Of a stretch of DNA of 64,000 nucleotides, positions 11,458 to 22,843 are shown one piece after another. Numbering within the stretch: the first letter of the stretch is position 1; each line of letters opens with the position of its first letter. The notes beneath the pieces were generated by a model. The model was not told the DNA's origin and made no database searches. It saw only the letters and a list, made by a program, of their open reading frames with translations. The stretch spans positions 273,167,906 to 273,231,905 of the forward strand of contig NC_057796.1 of NCBI RefSeq assembly GCF_018294505.1. Reading direction: 5' to 3'. The position numbers and the translations under genes were made by a program. Source of the stretch: Triticum aestivum. Taxonomy: Eukaryota; Streptophyta; Magnoliopsida; Poales; Poaceae.

Positions 11458-12699
11458 CCACTATATAGGCAGGAGCCTTCGCTCTTGCTTGCTAGTGTTG
11501 CTCTCTTCACACTGTCTCGTCCTCTCCAGATCTAAACACGACAGCGCTGGCCACACACACTCTCTCTCAACTCACCGCTGGTCACAGATCCAGCCGGATC
11601 CTCTCCGCCGGGGAAGGTGAGAAGGTGCAACGTTCACGCGGTCGTCCTCGGTGACGGCTCTTACCCACTGCCGGCGCGTCCCGATCAGCGTGCCTTGCCG
11701 TTCTCCCCCAAGCCTCGCTGGCGAGGGAGGGCCTCCCACCCCTTCTTCCTCGCTGCCGTAGTGTGGGCAGATCCGGCCTCCCGCCGCCCACCTAGTGACA
11801 TCTCGGCGACCCTCAGGTATAACTTCTTTCGAAACCGGCCTTGCTCTACTTCCCGAGCTCCTGACGTCGCTGCATTTGTATCTTTTACTATTTCTCAGGC
11901 CCCCTCGTGTAGATAGGATGGATCGGCTGTTCGAAAACCACCTAATTTTTTACTGTTAAGAGGTAAAACTAGTTCATGCACTCGAATCTAGTAGTACTTG
12001 GTTCAAACAAGGAAGAAAGGGGTTGGGGGGTGGGGGAAGATTTGTTACCTGAATCTAGGACTTGGTCGAAAGAGGAAATAATGGGGGCGAAAAGTAGCAG
12101 AGACTGGCTATCCAACTGGTCTCTAGGTCTAATAGGGAAATAAAGGGAACACAGTACAAACTCAATATAAACCCGATCTATTGGTTGAAAAAGGAAAGAA
12201 AGTGGGGACTGGGGGACATGTCAACAGAGTAAGTCCAGCACTAGATTTGCTAGCCTCACACAGTATAAGGTGGCTATATACCGAACAAAAATGGGACCAA
12301 CCCAGATATCCTCTTCTGATGTTTGTTGCCCCGAGCCGCTCTTATGTAATGCCACTGGTAAAATGTAGCAGTCGCACTGTTAAAAGTAAGGACATGTTAA
12401 ACCAATGTTGTTTTCAATGTAATGCCTCCAGTAATATGAATCAATGGCAATTTTTTTCATGTCCTGCTAAATTTCCCATTAAGATAAGTTGCTTCTTTTC
12501 GTCACAGATGCAACTGTCCTGGTCCGCCTACTCTCCAGGAGCTTCACGACCAACCTTGATGTTGCTCAATTTTATTGCAACTAATGAAGAAGAAGCTCTG
12601 TGGGTTTCGTTTTCTGATGGAAATGGAACCGGGGCTGGAGTCCTTTTCTTAAAAGAAGAAGAAGAAGCTGCTAGCTCATGGGACATTGCTTCATTTTAG
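11458..12699 (+). other. Possible transcription unit with TATA box and intron-like borders
   Basis: CACTATATAGGC at about 11459 is a good plant TATA box. It is followed by a CT-rich leader-like stretch and, at 11815-11820, a CAG/GTATAAC donor-like site. A CACAG acceptor near 12510 precedes an ATG-initiated frame of about 60 codons that ends at 12699 and is rich in Glu near its C-terminus. No homology is recognised and no ATG-started first exon was found, so this may be a gene remnant or a non-coding RNA. The region continues across the retrotransposon inserted at 12852. Confidence 0.3.
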
Positions 12700-12851
12700 G
12701 TGAACTGCACCAAAAGGCCCCATGAATTGAATCATCCATGTTGGTGACTGGTGTCATCCCTTCTACGATGGCGTTGACTGCAGATATGGTTCCCATCACG
12801 AGGTATGTTCCTTTTTGGTCTGACCGTTTGCCAAAGATCCTGCATGTTGAT

Positions 12852-14410
12852 TGCTACCTCTTGAGCACTGCGTTGGATTTCCCCGAAGAGGAAGGGATGA
12901 TGCAGCAAAGTAGCGTAAGTATTTCCCTCAGTTTTTGAGAACCAAGGTATCAATCCAGTAGGAGCCTATGCTCAAGTCCCTCGTACCTACACAAATAACA
13001 AACTCTCGCAACCAACGCGATAAAGGGGTTGTCAATCCCTTCACGGCCACTTGCAAGGATTAAAACTGATAAAAGAGATAGATAATATTTTTGGTATTTT
13101 TGGTATAAGAAAGCAAAGTAAAACAAAGCAAAATTAAAGTAAAGGTAGATTGATATGATGAGAATAGACCCGGGGGCCATAGGTTTCACTAGAGGCTTCT
13201 CTCGAGAGCATAAGTATTCTACGGTGGGTGAACAAATTACTGTTGAGCAATTGACAGAATTGAGCATAGTTATGAGAGTATCTAGGCATGATCATGTATA
13301 TAGGCATCACGTCCGAACCAAGTAGACCGACTCCTGCCTGCATCTACTACTATTACTCCACTCATCGACCGCTATCCAGCATGCATCTAGAGTATTAAGT
13401 TAAAAACAGAGTAACGCCTTAAGCAAGATGACATGATGTAGAGGGATAAATTCATGCAATATGATATAAACCCCATCTTGTTATCCTCGATGGCAACGAT
13501 ACAATACGTGCCTTGCTGCCCCTGCTGTCACTGGGAAAGGACACCGCAAGATCGAACCCAAAGCTAAGCACTTCTCCCATTGCAAGAAGAACCAATCTAG
13601 TCGGCCAAACCAAACTGATAAATCGAAGAGACTTGCAAAGATAACCAATCATACATAAAAGATTTCAGAGAAGAATCAAATATTGTTCATAGATAATCTT
13701 GATCATAAACCCACAATTCATCGGTCTCAACAAACACACCGCAAAAACAAGATTACATCGAATAGATCTCCACAAGAGAGGGGGAGAACTTTGTATTGAG
13801 ATCCAAAAAGAGAGAAGAAGCCATCTAGCTAATAACGATGGACCCGAAGGTCTGAGGTAAACTACTCACACTTCATCGGCAGGGCTAGGATGATTTAGAA
13901 GCCCTCCGTGATCGATTGCCCCCTCCGGCGGAGCTCCGGAAAAGGCCCCAAGATGGGATCTCGTGGATACAGAAAGTTACGGCGGTGGAATTAGGGTTTT
14001 GGCTCCGTATTTGGTCTTGCGGGGGTACGTGGATATATATAGGAGGAAGGAGGGCGTCGGAGGTGCATTGGAGGGCCCACGAGGCAGGGGGCGCGCCCTA
14101 GGGGGGGGGGCGCCCCCCCACCCTCGTGGACACCTCCCTTGTGCCTTGACATGGGGTCCAAGTCTCCTGGATTGCTTTTGTTGAGAAAATCACGTTCCCG
14201 AAAGTTTCATTCCGTTTGGACTCCGTTTGATATTCCGTTTTTCCGAAACACTGAAATAGGCAAAAAACAGCAATTCTAGGCTGGGCCTCCGGTTAATAGG
14301 TTAGTCCCAAAAGTAATATAAAAGTGAATAATAAAGCCCAATATAGTCCAAAACAGTAGATAATATAGCATGGAGCAATCAAAAATTATAGATACGTTGG
14401 AGACGTATCA
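12852..14410 (-). repeat. 3' LTR of the non-autonomous element
   Basis: On the minus strand it runs from TGATACGTC at 14410 to GGTAGCA at 12852. It carries the GC-rich palindrome (about 14069-14138), here longer than in its partner LTR, and a TATATATA box near 14033-14040 on the promoter side. Confidence 0.92.
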
Positions 14411-14425
14411 GGCATCCCCAAGCTT
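14411..14425 (-). other. Polypurine tract next to the 3' LTR
   Basis: Minus-strand AAGCTTGGGGATGCC abuts the LTR start and is the expected plus-strand primer site. Near-identical copies occur inside the element at 16578-16592, 16633-16647 and (one base different) 17871-17885, the last within the ORF. Confidence 0.75.
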
Positions 14426-15208
14426 AATTCCTGCTCGTCCTCGAGTAGGTAAATGATAAAAAAGAATTTTTGATGCGGAGTGCTACTTAGCATAATATCA
14501 ATGTAAATCTTCTTAATTGTGATATGAATATTCAGATCCATAAGATTCAAGACAAAAGTTCATATTGACATAAAGAGTAATAATACTTCAAGCATACTAA
14601 TAAAGCAATCATGTCTTCTCAAAATAACATGGCCAAAGAAAGTTATCCCTACAAAATCATATAGTCTGGCTATGCTCTATCTTCACCACACAAAGTATTT
14701 AAATCTTGCACAACCCCGATGACAAGCCAAACAATTGTTTCATACTTAAAGAATTTACAAACTTTTTCAATCTTCACGCAATACATGAGCGTGAGCCATG
14801 GATATAGCACTATATGTGGAATAGAATGGTGGTTGTGGAGAAGACAAAAAGGAGAAGATAGTCTCACATCAACTAGGCGTATCAACGAGCTATGGAGATG
14901 CTCATCAATAGATATCAATGCGAGTGAGTAGGGATTGCCATGCAACGGATGCACTAGAGCTATAAGTATATGAAAGCTCATCAAAAGAAACTAAGTGGGT
15001 GTGCATCCAACTTGCTTGCTCACGAAGACCTAGGGCAATTTGAGGAAGCCCATCATTGGAATATACAAGCCAAGTTCTATAATGAAAATTCCCACTAGTA
15101 AATGAAAGTGACAAAATGAGAGACTCTCTATCATGAAGATCTTGGTGCTACTTTGAAGCACAAGTGTGGTAAAAGGATAGTAGCATTGTCCCTTCTCTCT
15201 TATTCTCT

Positions 15209-15303
15209 CACTTTTTTCTTTTTTTCTTCTTCTTCTTTTTTTCTTTGGGCCTTTTCTCTCTTTTTTTATGGCCTCTTTTCTCTTTTTTTTTTCTTTTTTT
15301 CTT
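15209..15303. repeat. Long polypyrimidine/polypurine tract
   Basis: About 95 bp are almost entirely T and C on the plus strand (purines only in short GGG and ATGG interruptions), so the element's sense strand carries an A/G tract. It is low-complexity DNA and not protein-coding. Confidence 0.75.
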
Positions 15304-16269
15304 GTCGTCCGGAGTCTCATCCTGACTTGTGGGGGGAATCATAGTCTCCATCATCCTTTCCTCACTTGGGACAATGCTCTAATAATGATGATCATCACAC
15401 TTTTATTTTTCTTACAACTCAACAATTACAACTCGAAACTTAGAACAAAATATGACTCTATATGAATGCCTCCGGCAGTGTACCGGGATATGCAATGAAT
15501 CAAGAGTGACATGTATGAAATAATTATGAACGGTGGCTTTGCCACAAATACGATGTCAACTACATGATCATGCTAGCAATATGACAATGATGGAGCATGT
15601 CATATGAAACGGAACGGTGGAAAGTTGCATGGCAATATATCTCGGGATGGCTATGGAAATGCCATAATAGGTAGGTATGGTGGCTGTTTTGAGGAAGGTT
15701 TATGGTGGGTGTATGATACTGGCAAAAGGTGCGCAGTATTAGAGAGGCTAGCAATGGTGGAAGGATGGGAAAAAGTGCATATGATCCATGGACTCAACAT
15801 TAAACATAAAGAACTCATATACTTATTGCAAAAATTTAGAAGTCATCAAAAACCAAAGTATTACGGGCATGCTCCTAGGGGGATAGATTGGTAGGAAAAG
15901 ACCATCGCTCGTCCTCGACCGCCACTCATAAGGAAGACAATAAATAAATAAATCATGCTCCAACTTCATCACACAACGGTTCACCATACGTGCATGCTAC
16001 GGGAATCACAAACTTCAACACAAGTATTCTTTAAATTCACAATTACTCAACTAGCATAACTTTAATATCACCATCCCTATATCTCAAAACGATTATCAAG
16101 CATCGAATTTTTCTTAGTATTCAACACACTCAAAAGAAAGGTTCACAAATCTAGAATACCAAGCATATTTTATTCTTAAGCAATTTACCATGCTATTTAA
16201 AGACTCTCAAAATAATTTAAGTGAAGCATGAGAGATCAATAGTTTCTTTAAAACAAGTCTACCACCGTG

Positions 16270-16395
16270 CTCTAAAATATCTAAGTGAAGCACTAGAGCA
16301 AAAATCATATAGGTCAAAAGATATAAGTGAAGCACATAGGACAAATTTATCTAGCTCAAAAGATATAAGTGAAGCACATAGAGTATTCTATCAAA
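16270..16395. repeat. 42-bp tandem repeat, about three copies
   Basis: The phrase AAGTGAAGCAC recurs in register at about 42-43 bp spacing, with TCAAAAGATATAAG before it at 16314 and 16356. The first copy is more diverged. Confidence 0.7.
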
Positions 16396-17270
16396 TTCCA
16401 ATTCATATATGGCTCTCTCAAAAGGTGTGTACAGCAAGGATGATTGTGGCACACTAACAAACAAAGACACAAATAACACAAGACACTCCAAGCAAAACAC
16501 TTATCATGTTGGTGAATAAAAATATAGCTCCAAGTAAATTACCGATGGAAGTAGACGAAAGAGGGGATGCCTTCCGGGGCATCCCCAAGCTTTGACTTTT
16601 TGGTGTCCTTGGATTATCTTGGGGGTGCCATGGGCATCCCCAAGCTTAGGCTTTTTCCACTCCTTGTTCCATAATCCATCAAAAGATTTCACTCAAAACT
16701 TGAAAACTTCACAACACAAAACTCAACAGAAATCTCGTGAGCTCCGTTAGAGAAAGAAAACATAAAACTACTTTAAGGTACTGTAATGAACTCATCCTTT
16801 ATTTATATTGGTGTTAAACCTACTGTATTCCAACTTCTCTATGGATTATAAACTCTTTTACTAGCCATAGATTCATCAAAACAAGTAAACAACACACGAA
16901 AAACAGAATCTGTCAAAAACAGAACAGTCTGTAGTAATCTGCAACTAACGCAAACTTCTGGAACCCAAAAATTCTATCAAAAATTGGACGACCTAGATAA
17001 TTTGTTTATTGAACAGCATCAATTGGAATCAATATTTTATCACGTTCTGGTGATTTTTAACAATTCGGGCACTGGGCGCAAAGATTCTGGAAATTACAGC
17101 AAGATCAAATAACTCTATTCCAAGAAGTTCCAATAGGTCTAACTTGGCACAAACACTAATTTAAGCACACAAACACAACTAACCAGAGACTAAACAAATT
17201 TTCTTCCTAAACAGCAAGGAAAATCATTGGGTTGTCTCCCAACAAGCGCTTTTCTTTAAAGCATTTTTAG

Positions 17271-18125
17271 CTAGGCATTGGAATATCGATGATGCTCACA
17301 TGAAAGACAAGAATTGAAGCACAAAAGAGCATCATGAAACACATGACAAACACATCTAAGTCTAACATGCTTCCTATGCATAGGCATCTTATAGGCAAAC
17401 AAATCATAGCAAGCAAAAACTAGCATATGCAAGGAAGAGGAAAGAAACAATGGCAATCTCAACATAACGAGAGGTAATTTAGTAACATGAAAATTTCTAC
17501 AACCATATTTTCCTCTCTCATAATAATTGCATGTAGGATCATAATCAAATTCAACAAAATAGCTATCACATAAAATATTTTCAACATGATCCACATGCAT
17601 GCAAAGTTGACACTCTTCCAAAATAGTGGGATTAACATTAACTAAAGTCATGACCTCTCCAAACCCACTTTTATCAAAAATTTCATAAGATTGAACATGC
17701 TCCAAATATATGGGATCTAAAGTTGACACTCTGCCAAACCCACTTTCAATAATATTGCAAACACTATTATCAATCTCATATTCATCATGGGGATTAAATA
17801 AATTTTCAAGATCATAAGAAGAATCACCCCAATCATGATCATTGCAACAAGTAGTAGACATAGCAAAACTAGCATCCCCAAGCTTAGGGTTTTGCATCTT
17901 ATTAGCACAATTGACATCAAGAGAATTTATAATAAAATCATTGCAATCATGCTTTTTATTCAAGGAGGTATCATGAATCACTTCATAAATTTCTTCATCA
18001 CACTTTTTAGATTCACGAATTTCAAGCAAAACTTCATAAAGATAATCTAGTGCACGATACTCACTAGCAATTGGTTCATCATAATTGGATCTCTTAAACA
18101 GATTAGCAAGTGGATGAGGATCCAT
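17271..18125 (-). CDS. Unknown ORF of the non-autonomous Gypsy element (284 aa)
   Basis: It starts at ATG 18125, about 200 bp after the primer site, where gag would normally begin, and is intact. The product begins MDPHPLANLFKRSNYDEP and is acidic in its first two thirds, with Cys and His residues scattered without a CCHC knuckle. Two related blocks containing SGFGRVSTL and SGFGEVMTL follow each other around residues 125-165. The last about 70 residues are hydrophobic and Cys-rich and could include a membrane segment. I know of no function; proteins of this kind recur in Triticeae repeats, which argues for copying with the element and perhaps for selection. Alternatives are a degenerate gag or a captured host fragment. 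Confidence 0.6.
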   Translation of the reverse strand: MDPHPLANLFKRSNYDEPIASEYRALDYLYEVLLEIRESKKCDEEIYEVIHDTSLNKKHDCNDFIINSLDVNCANKMQNPKLGDASFAMSTTCCNDHDWGDSSYDLENLFNPHDEYEIDNSVCNIIESGFGRVSTLDPIYLEHVQSYEIFDKSGFGEVMTLVNVNPTILEECQLCMHVDHVENILCDSYFVEFDYDPTCNYYERGKYGCRNFHVTKLPLVMLRLPLFLSSSLHMLVFACYDLFAYKMPMHRKHVRLRCVCHVFHDALLCFNSCLSCEHHRYSNA

Positions 18126-18324
18126 AAACTTTTAGCAAGCGAAGATGCAAGCAAAAAGAGGGCACATGGTAACACGAGCAAACAGAAGGACGAACGGAAG
18201 AGAGGGCGAATAAAACGGCAAGGGTGAAGTGGGGGAGAGGAAAACGAGAGGCAAATGGCAAATAATGTAATGCAGGAGATGAGATAGTGATGGGTACTTG
18301 GTATGTTGACTTTTTGCGTAGATC

Positions 18325-18342
18325 TCCCCGGCAACGGCGCCA
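18325..18342 (-). other. Primer binding site, tRNA-Asp type
   Basis: Minus-strand TGGCGCCGTTGCCGGGGA lies 11 nt inside the 5' LTR. It is complementary to the 3' end of plant tRNA-Asp(GUC) as I know it. The identical 18-mer is found at 35907-35924 in a different family. Confidence 0.8.
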
Positions 18343-18353
18343 GAAATCCTTCT

Positions 18354-19896
18354 TGCTACCTCTTGAGCACTGCGTTGGATTTCCCCGAAGAGGAAGGGAT
18401 GATGCAGCAAAGTAGCGTAAGTATTTCCCTCAGTTTTTGAGAACCAAGGTATCAATCCAGTAGGAGCCTACGCTCAAGTCCCTCGTACCTACACAAATAA
18501 CAAACTCTCGCAACCAACGCGATAAAGGGGTTGTCAATCCCTTCACGGCCACTTGCAAGGATTAAAACTGATAAAAGAGATAGATAATATTTTTGGTATT
18601 TTTGGTATAAGAAAGCAAAGTAAAACAAAGCAAAATTAAAGTAAAGGTAGATTGATATGATGAGAATAGACCCGGGGGCCATAGGTTTCACTAGAGGCTT
18701 CTCTCGAGAGCATAAGTATTCTACGGTGGGTGAACAAATTACTGTTGAGCAATTGACAGAATTGAGCATAGTTATGAGAGTATCTAGGCATGATCATGTA
18801 TATAGGCATCACGTCCGAACCAAGTAGACCGACTCCTGCCTGCATCTACTACTATTACTCCACTCATCGACCGCTATCCAGCATGCATCTAGAGTATTAA
18901 GTTAAAAACAGAGTAACGCCTTAAGCAAGATGACATGATGTAGAGGGATAAATTCATGCAATATGATATAAACCCCATCTTGTTATCCTCGATGGCAACG
19001 ATACAATACGTGCCTTGCTGCCCCTGCTGTCACTGGGAAAGGACACCGCAAGATCGAACCCAAAGCTAAGCACTTCTCCCATTGCAAGATGAACCAATCT
19101 AGTCGGCCAAACCAAACTGATAAATCGAAGAGACTTGCAAAGATAACCAATCATACATAAAAGATTTCAGAGAAGAATCAAATATTGTTCATAGATAATC
19201 TTGATCATAAACCCACAATTCATCGGTCTCAACAAACACACCGCAAAAACAAGATTACATCGAATAGATCTCCACAAGAGAGGGGGAGAACTTTGTATTG
19301 AGATCCAAAAAGAGAGAAGAAGCCATCTAGCTAATAACCATGGACCCGAAGGTCTGAGGTAAACTACTCACACTTCATCGGCAGGGCTAGGATGATGTAG
19401 AAGCCCTCCGTGATCGATTGCCCCCTCCGGCGGAGCTCCGGAAAAGGCCCCAAGATGAGATCTCGTGGATACAGAAAGTTACGGCGGTGGAATTAGGGTT
19501 TTGGCTCCGTATTTGGTCTTGCGGGGGTACGTGGATATATATAGGAGGAAGGAGGGCGTTGGAGGTGCATCAGAGGGCCCACGAGGCAGGGGGGCGTGCC
19601 CCCCACCCTCGTGGACACCTCCCTTGTGCCTTGACGTGGGGTCCAAGTCTCCTAGATTGCTTTTGTTGAGAAAATCACGTTCCCGAAGGTTTCATTCCGT
19701 TTGGACTCCGTTTGATATTCCGTTTTTCCGAAACACTGAAATAGGCAAAAAAACAGCAATTCTGGGCTGGGCCTCCGGTTAATAGGTTAGTCCCAAAAGT
19801 AATATAAAAGTGAATAATAAAGCCCAATATAGTCCAAAACAGTAGATAATATAGCATGGAGCAATCAAAAATTATAGATACGTTGGAGACGTATCA
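18354..19896 (-). repeat. 5' LTR of the non-autonomous element
   Basis: It runs on the minus strand from TGATACGTC at 19896 to GGTAGCA at 18354. It is almost identical to the partner LTR; the largest difference is a shortened GC-rich palindrome at about 19568-19615. Confidence 0.92.
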
Positions 19897-19901
19897 TTGA
19901 T

Positions 19902-20008
19902 CCTGCTCTTGTGCTACTGTTTTGGCACTGCCGTGATAAAGTAGTAATGTTATTATTTTGCACCTTAATCTAGTGGCACTATTAATTTGAGGCAATGTTT
20001 TGGCACCA
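19902..20008. other. Continuation of the host sequence flanking the insertion
   Basis: This sequence continues that left of 12847. It contains the words ACTGTTTTGGCACTG and TTTTGGCACCACTAGTGCC, a short local duplication. No gene is seen. Confidence 0.35.
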
Positions 20009-20020
20009 CTAGTGCCACTG

Positions 20021-20360
20021 TTTTTTTTATATATCGAAAGAGGGGATTCTCTCTAATTTCATTAAAGGAACCCAACCATAGAGAACCATTATTCGACAAC
20101 ATCTCAGTGTAAACGAGTAGTTATGCAACTAATACTAGAACATACTGAGTACTAGCAGGAGAAAAGTTCGCCACATAAGCTAGGCAGGTAGGGGGACGCA
20201 GCACCAGCTCGACCAAGTTTGGATTACAACCCAAATGCTACCACAAGAACATCAGGGGGAAGATAGGGACTGAAAGAGCCAGCTTCAGCTTCCCAGTCTA
20301 AGCACCCCCGGCCTTCATCCTTGCCATGCACGGTACACCTCATTTGCCACCTGCTCGACC
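20021..20360 (-). mobile_element. 5'-truncated LINE fragment (340 bp)
   Basis: A run of T at 20021 is the poly(A) tail of a minus-strand retroposon. The fragment is flanked by 12-bp duplications CTAGTGCCACTG (20009-20020) and CTAGTGTCACTG (20361-20372), one mismatch, as made by target-primed reverse transcription. The 3' end (AATGAAATTAGAGAG, then A-rich) resembles grass L1 LINE tails. No A/B boxes for a tRNA-derived SINE are seen. At 340 bp it encodes no protein. Confidence 0.75.
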
Positions 20361-20372
20361 CTAGTGTCACTG

Positions 20373-21198
20373 ATAAAATGAAGTAATAATACCGTTAAAA
20401 TAGAGCGAGTGTCCTCTCTATCATTTCATTTCCAATGTAGATAAAGAAAGTGCTTCTCTTTGTTAATGTATGTTTCATCAACTAGTCCCATTGTTAATGT
20501 TTAAGCATTTCTGCAAACTGGGGTGCTTAATATTAGTTGATCTGCACAGAAAGAGAGATTTGAATGTCTCAAGGCCCCTCCTTGTACTACCGCCGTACAC
20601 TGATGTTCATCACTGGCAGAAGGTGTATCGGGGAGACTTGGGTCGATTTCTAGTATGATTTAATATTTTCTTCTATTTATTAGTGTATGTTTCATCAACT
20701 AGTGCCACTATAATGTAATCACGCCTTTCCATTATCTGTGCAAACAGGGTTATTCAGCTGCATTTTGGTGGAACTGGACAAATGTACGGATGGAACCGAC
20801 ATATATGCAGAGCGCGAGGTGCCAAGTAAAAATTACCGACACCAACCCTGCTCCACCTAAGCATTGGCATCCACCACCATAAGTGGGATGTGTGGCACTC
20901 ACTATGGACGGATCTTTCTCGGGAGCAAATCCTCTAACCAAATACTAGTAGCTTAGACTTAAAAAAATACTAGTAGCTTATATTGGCAGTTTTCTAGGGG
21001 TGCACTCTTTTCTGAAAGAAGCACCAATCTATTTTTCTTTATTTGTACACAATGTCACAACTTTGACCCAAAGGTCCAGAGCTATTTTAGGCTGATTGGC
21101 GTAGTACTCGGAGACTGATTGTAAGCATGATTTTTATTAGTTGTCACACTGATTGTAAGCATGAGCAGATGGAAGATTAGGTTAGTGTGAAGCTTACC
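20373..21198. other. Non-coding flank, no gene recognised
   Basis: The phrase GTATGTTTCATCAACTAGT occurs at about 20468 and 20686, a direct repeat. A 62-codon frame (20470-20658) has no recognisable homology. The end of the stretch is probably the 3' UTR of the minus-strand gene that stops at 21199. Confidence 0.35.
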
Positions 21199-21647
21199 TT
21201 AAACCCTACCGACGCCGTTGAAACGAGGCGAGCGTCGAGGGAACCGTGGAGAATGGCGGGGAAGCGACGTCGCGCCATCCGACCTCCTCTTGCGGTGGGA
21301 GAACGAATACTCCTGTGGCTCCGGCTGGCTCTGCACCCTCACGAACGGCACACCGTACTCGATCGATTCATTATCCTCTGGGTGCTCGACCTTTGACCTG
21401 TACGCCCACCACCTCCGCCTGACTTTCGCCTCGGGCGAATCTGTCTGCTCCATCGCCCAGAGGAGATACTCGATGAACTCGAAGGACTGCGGCGTGACTG
21501 CCGCCGAGGAGTACATTGCCACCCTCATCGCCATCGTCTCGCTCTTTCGCATACATTGCCACATGGCCCTCACCGTCCTCAAAATCTCCCACTCATTGTC
21601 AAACCAAGTAAGGATCTCCTTCAACCTGGCTAACTTTGCCTAGTCAC

Positions 21648-22550
21648 TGTCGGATGTGGGGTTCCAGCAGACCCTTAAGGTTCGAACACTGGGGTGCGCG
21701 CGGATCTTTCCCTCCTACCGGTCTCTGCTCTAGCTCGCTAAGATCTTGCGGACGAACTCGACGAACCCACAACACAGAAAGAGACACGGGGTTTATACTG
21801 GTTCGGGCCACCGTTGTGGTGTAATACCCTACTCTAGTGTCGTGGTGGTGGATTGCCTCTTGGGCTGCTGATGAACATCACAAGGGAAGAACAACCTCCT
21901 GAGGTTGAAGTGTTCTTGTGAGTAGGCTCTCGATCGGGTTGGATCAAGCTAACATGAGATGCCTCTACTATGGTGGCTAGCTCTACTTATATAGGCCCAG
22001 GTCCTCTTCCCAAATGTTGAGCGGGAAGGGAGCCAACAACGGCGGGCAAATTTGAAGGGGGACAGCCAGTACAAGCTTTCCTGACAAAAGCGGTCTTCGC
22101 CTGTGAAAAGATCTGGGGTGATGCCGTCTTGGGCTCCACGATGACCTCCGCCTTGCCGTCCTCCTAGTCTTGGTCTTGTTGCACCAATATGGCAACCTTT
22201 CCCTGATGCCTCGGTACTCTTCACCTGCGCTTGCCTCCTTAGCACCAAAGAGGAAATGGGAACGCTGCGCGCACTGGCGCCCGCCTGGTGCCCGCCTGGC
22301 ACCGTTCGTCATGGCTCACGTCACGAGTGCCTCGTGAGGTTTGCCCCGCCTTGATATCTCCGCTACTCGTGAGCCTGCCTGGCTAGGCCACTCCAGAGGA
22401 GGTCTTGCGCCGTCCGCCTCGCGAGGCTTGGACCCTCGCAAGGGTCTTGGATGCCTTGTTGATGGAGATGGGCCGTACGGCCTGCTGCTTAGCCACGCTG
22501 TGGGCCGTAGGCAGGCAAGTCTGGGGACCCCCGTTCCCAGAACGCCGACA
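21648..22550 (-). repeat. 3' LTR of the antisense-gene element
   Basis: It begins (minus strand) TGTCGGCGTTC at 22550 and ends ATCCGACA at 21648. A TATATAAG motif on the minus strand near 21985-21995 is the probable promoter. Confidence 0.88.
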
Positions 22551-22843
22551 GTAGCCCCCGGTCCCAAGGTGCGATCGGGCTTGGCTTCGCGGCGAAGCCA
22601 AGGGTCAAGTTCGGAGCGCCGCGGGCCCCAAAAGCCTGCGGCCTCAGTCGACGTGTGGCGGTTGATTGGACATGGGCGTCTCCGCTTCCCCATGCTGCCT
22701 TTGAATCCACCCAGCTATGCGGCCCCCGCAGCCTACACAGTTATTCCTCCGCCTCTTGTGCCTTGCTTCCCCCAATTCCTCTGCTTCCTTGCGACTCTGC
22801 TTCTCTCCCCCAATCCGACTCGCGCTCCGCCTACTCCATAGCC

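Larger units (their letters stand above)
14426..17270 (-). other. Non-coding internal region of the non-autonomous element
   Basis: This 2.8-kb stretch between ORF and polypurine tract has no supportable ORF. It holds a polypyrimidine run (15209-15303), a 42-bp triplicate (16270-16395) and two internal copies of the polypurine tract. Such filler is usual in non-autonomous LTR elements of grasses. Confidence 0.6.
12852..19896 (-). mobile_element. Complete non-autonomous Ty3/Gypsy element (7045 bp)
   Basis: Two LTRs (12852-14410 and 18354-19896) enclose 3.9 kb. Perfect TTGAT target duplications lie at 12847-12851 and 19897-19901. On the minus strand the order is 5' LTR, tRNA-Asp-type PBS, one ORF of unknown function, a long non-coding part, a polypurine tract and the 3' LTR. 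There is no gag, protease, reverse transcriptase or integrase, so it must use proteins of a partner element. By eye the LTRs differ at about 13 positions plus two indels in 1.54 kb (about 99% identity), so the insertion is young. The LTR belongs to the same family as 61880-63450. Confidence 0.92.

Noticed and set aside
13134..13652. Short frames in the LTRs (repeated at 18452-19154 and 62636-62836)
   Set aside because: Identical frames recur in every LTR copy of the family and are non-coding LTR sequence.
15030..15320. Lys/Arg-rich 96-codon frame
   Set aside because: Direct product of the A/G-rich tract; low complexity, no conserved start.
21218..21643. Plus-strand frame of 141 codons
   Set aside because: Antisense shadow of the left paralogue, whose minus-strand frame is the one conserved with 29951-30427.
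22316..22693. Minus-strand frames in the 21648-28938 element's LTR and its copy near 28704-29231
   Set aside because: LTR sequence read as protein; present in both LTRs and continuing into unrelated flanks.
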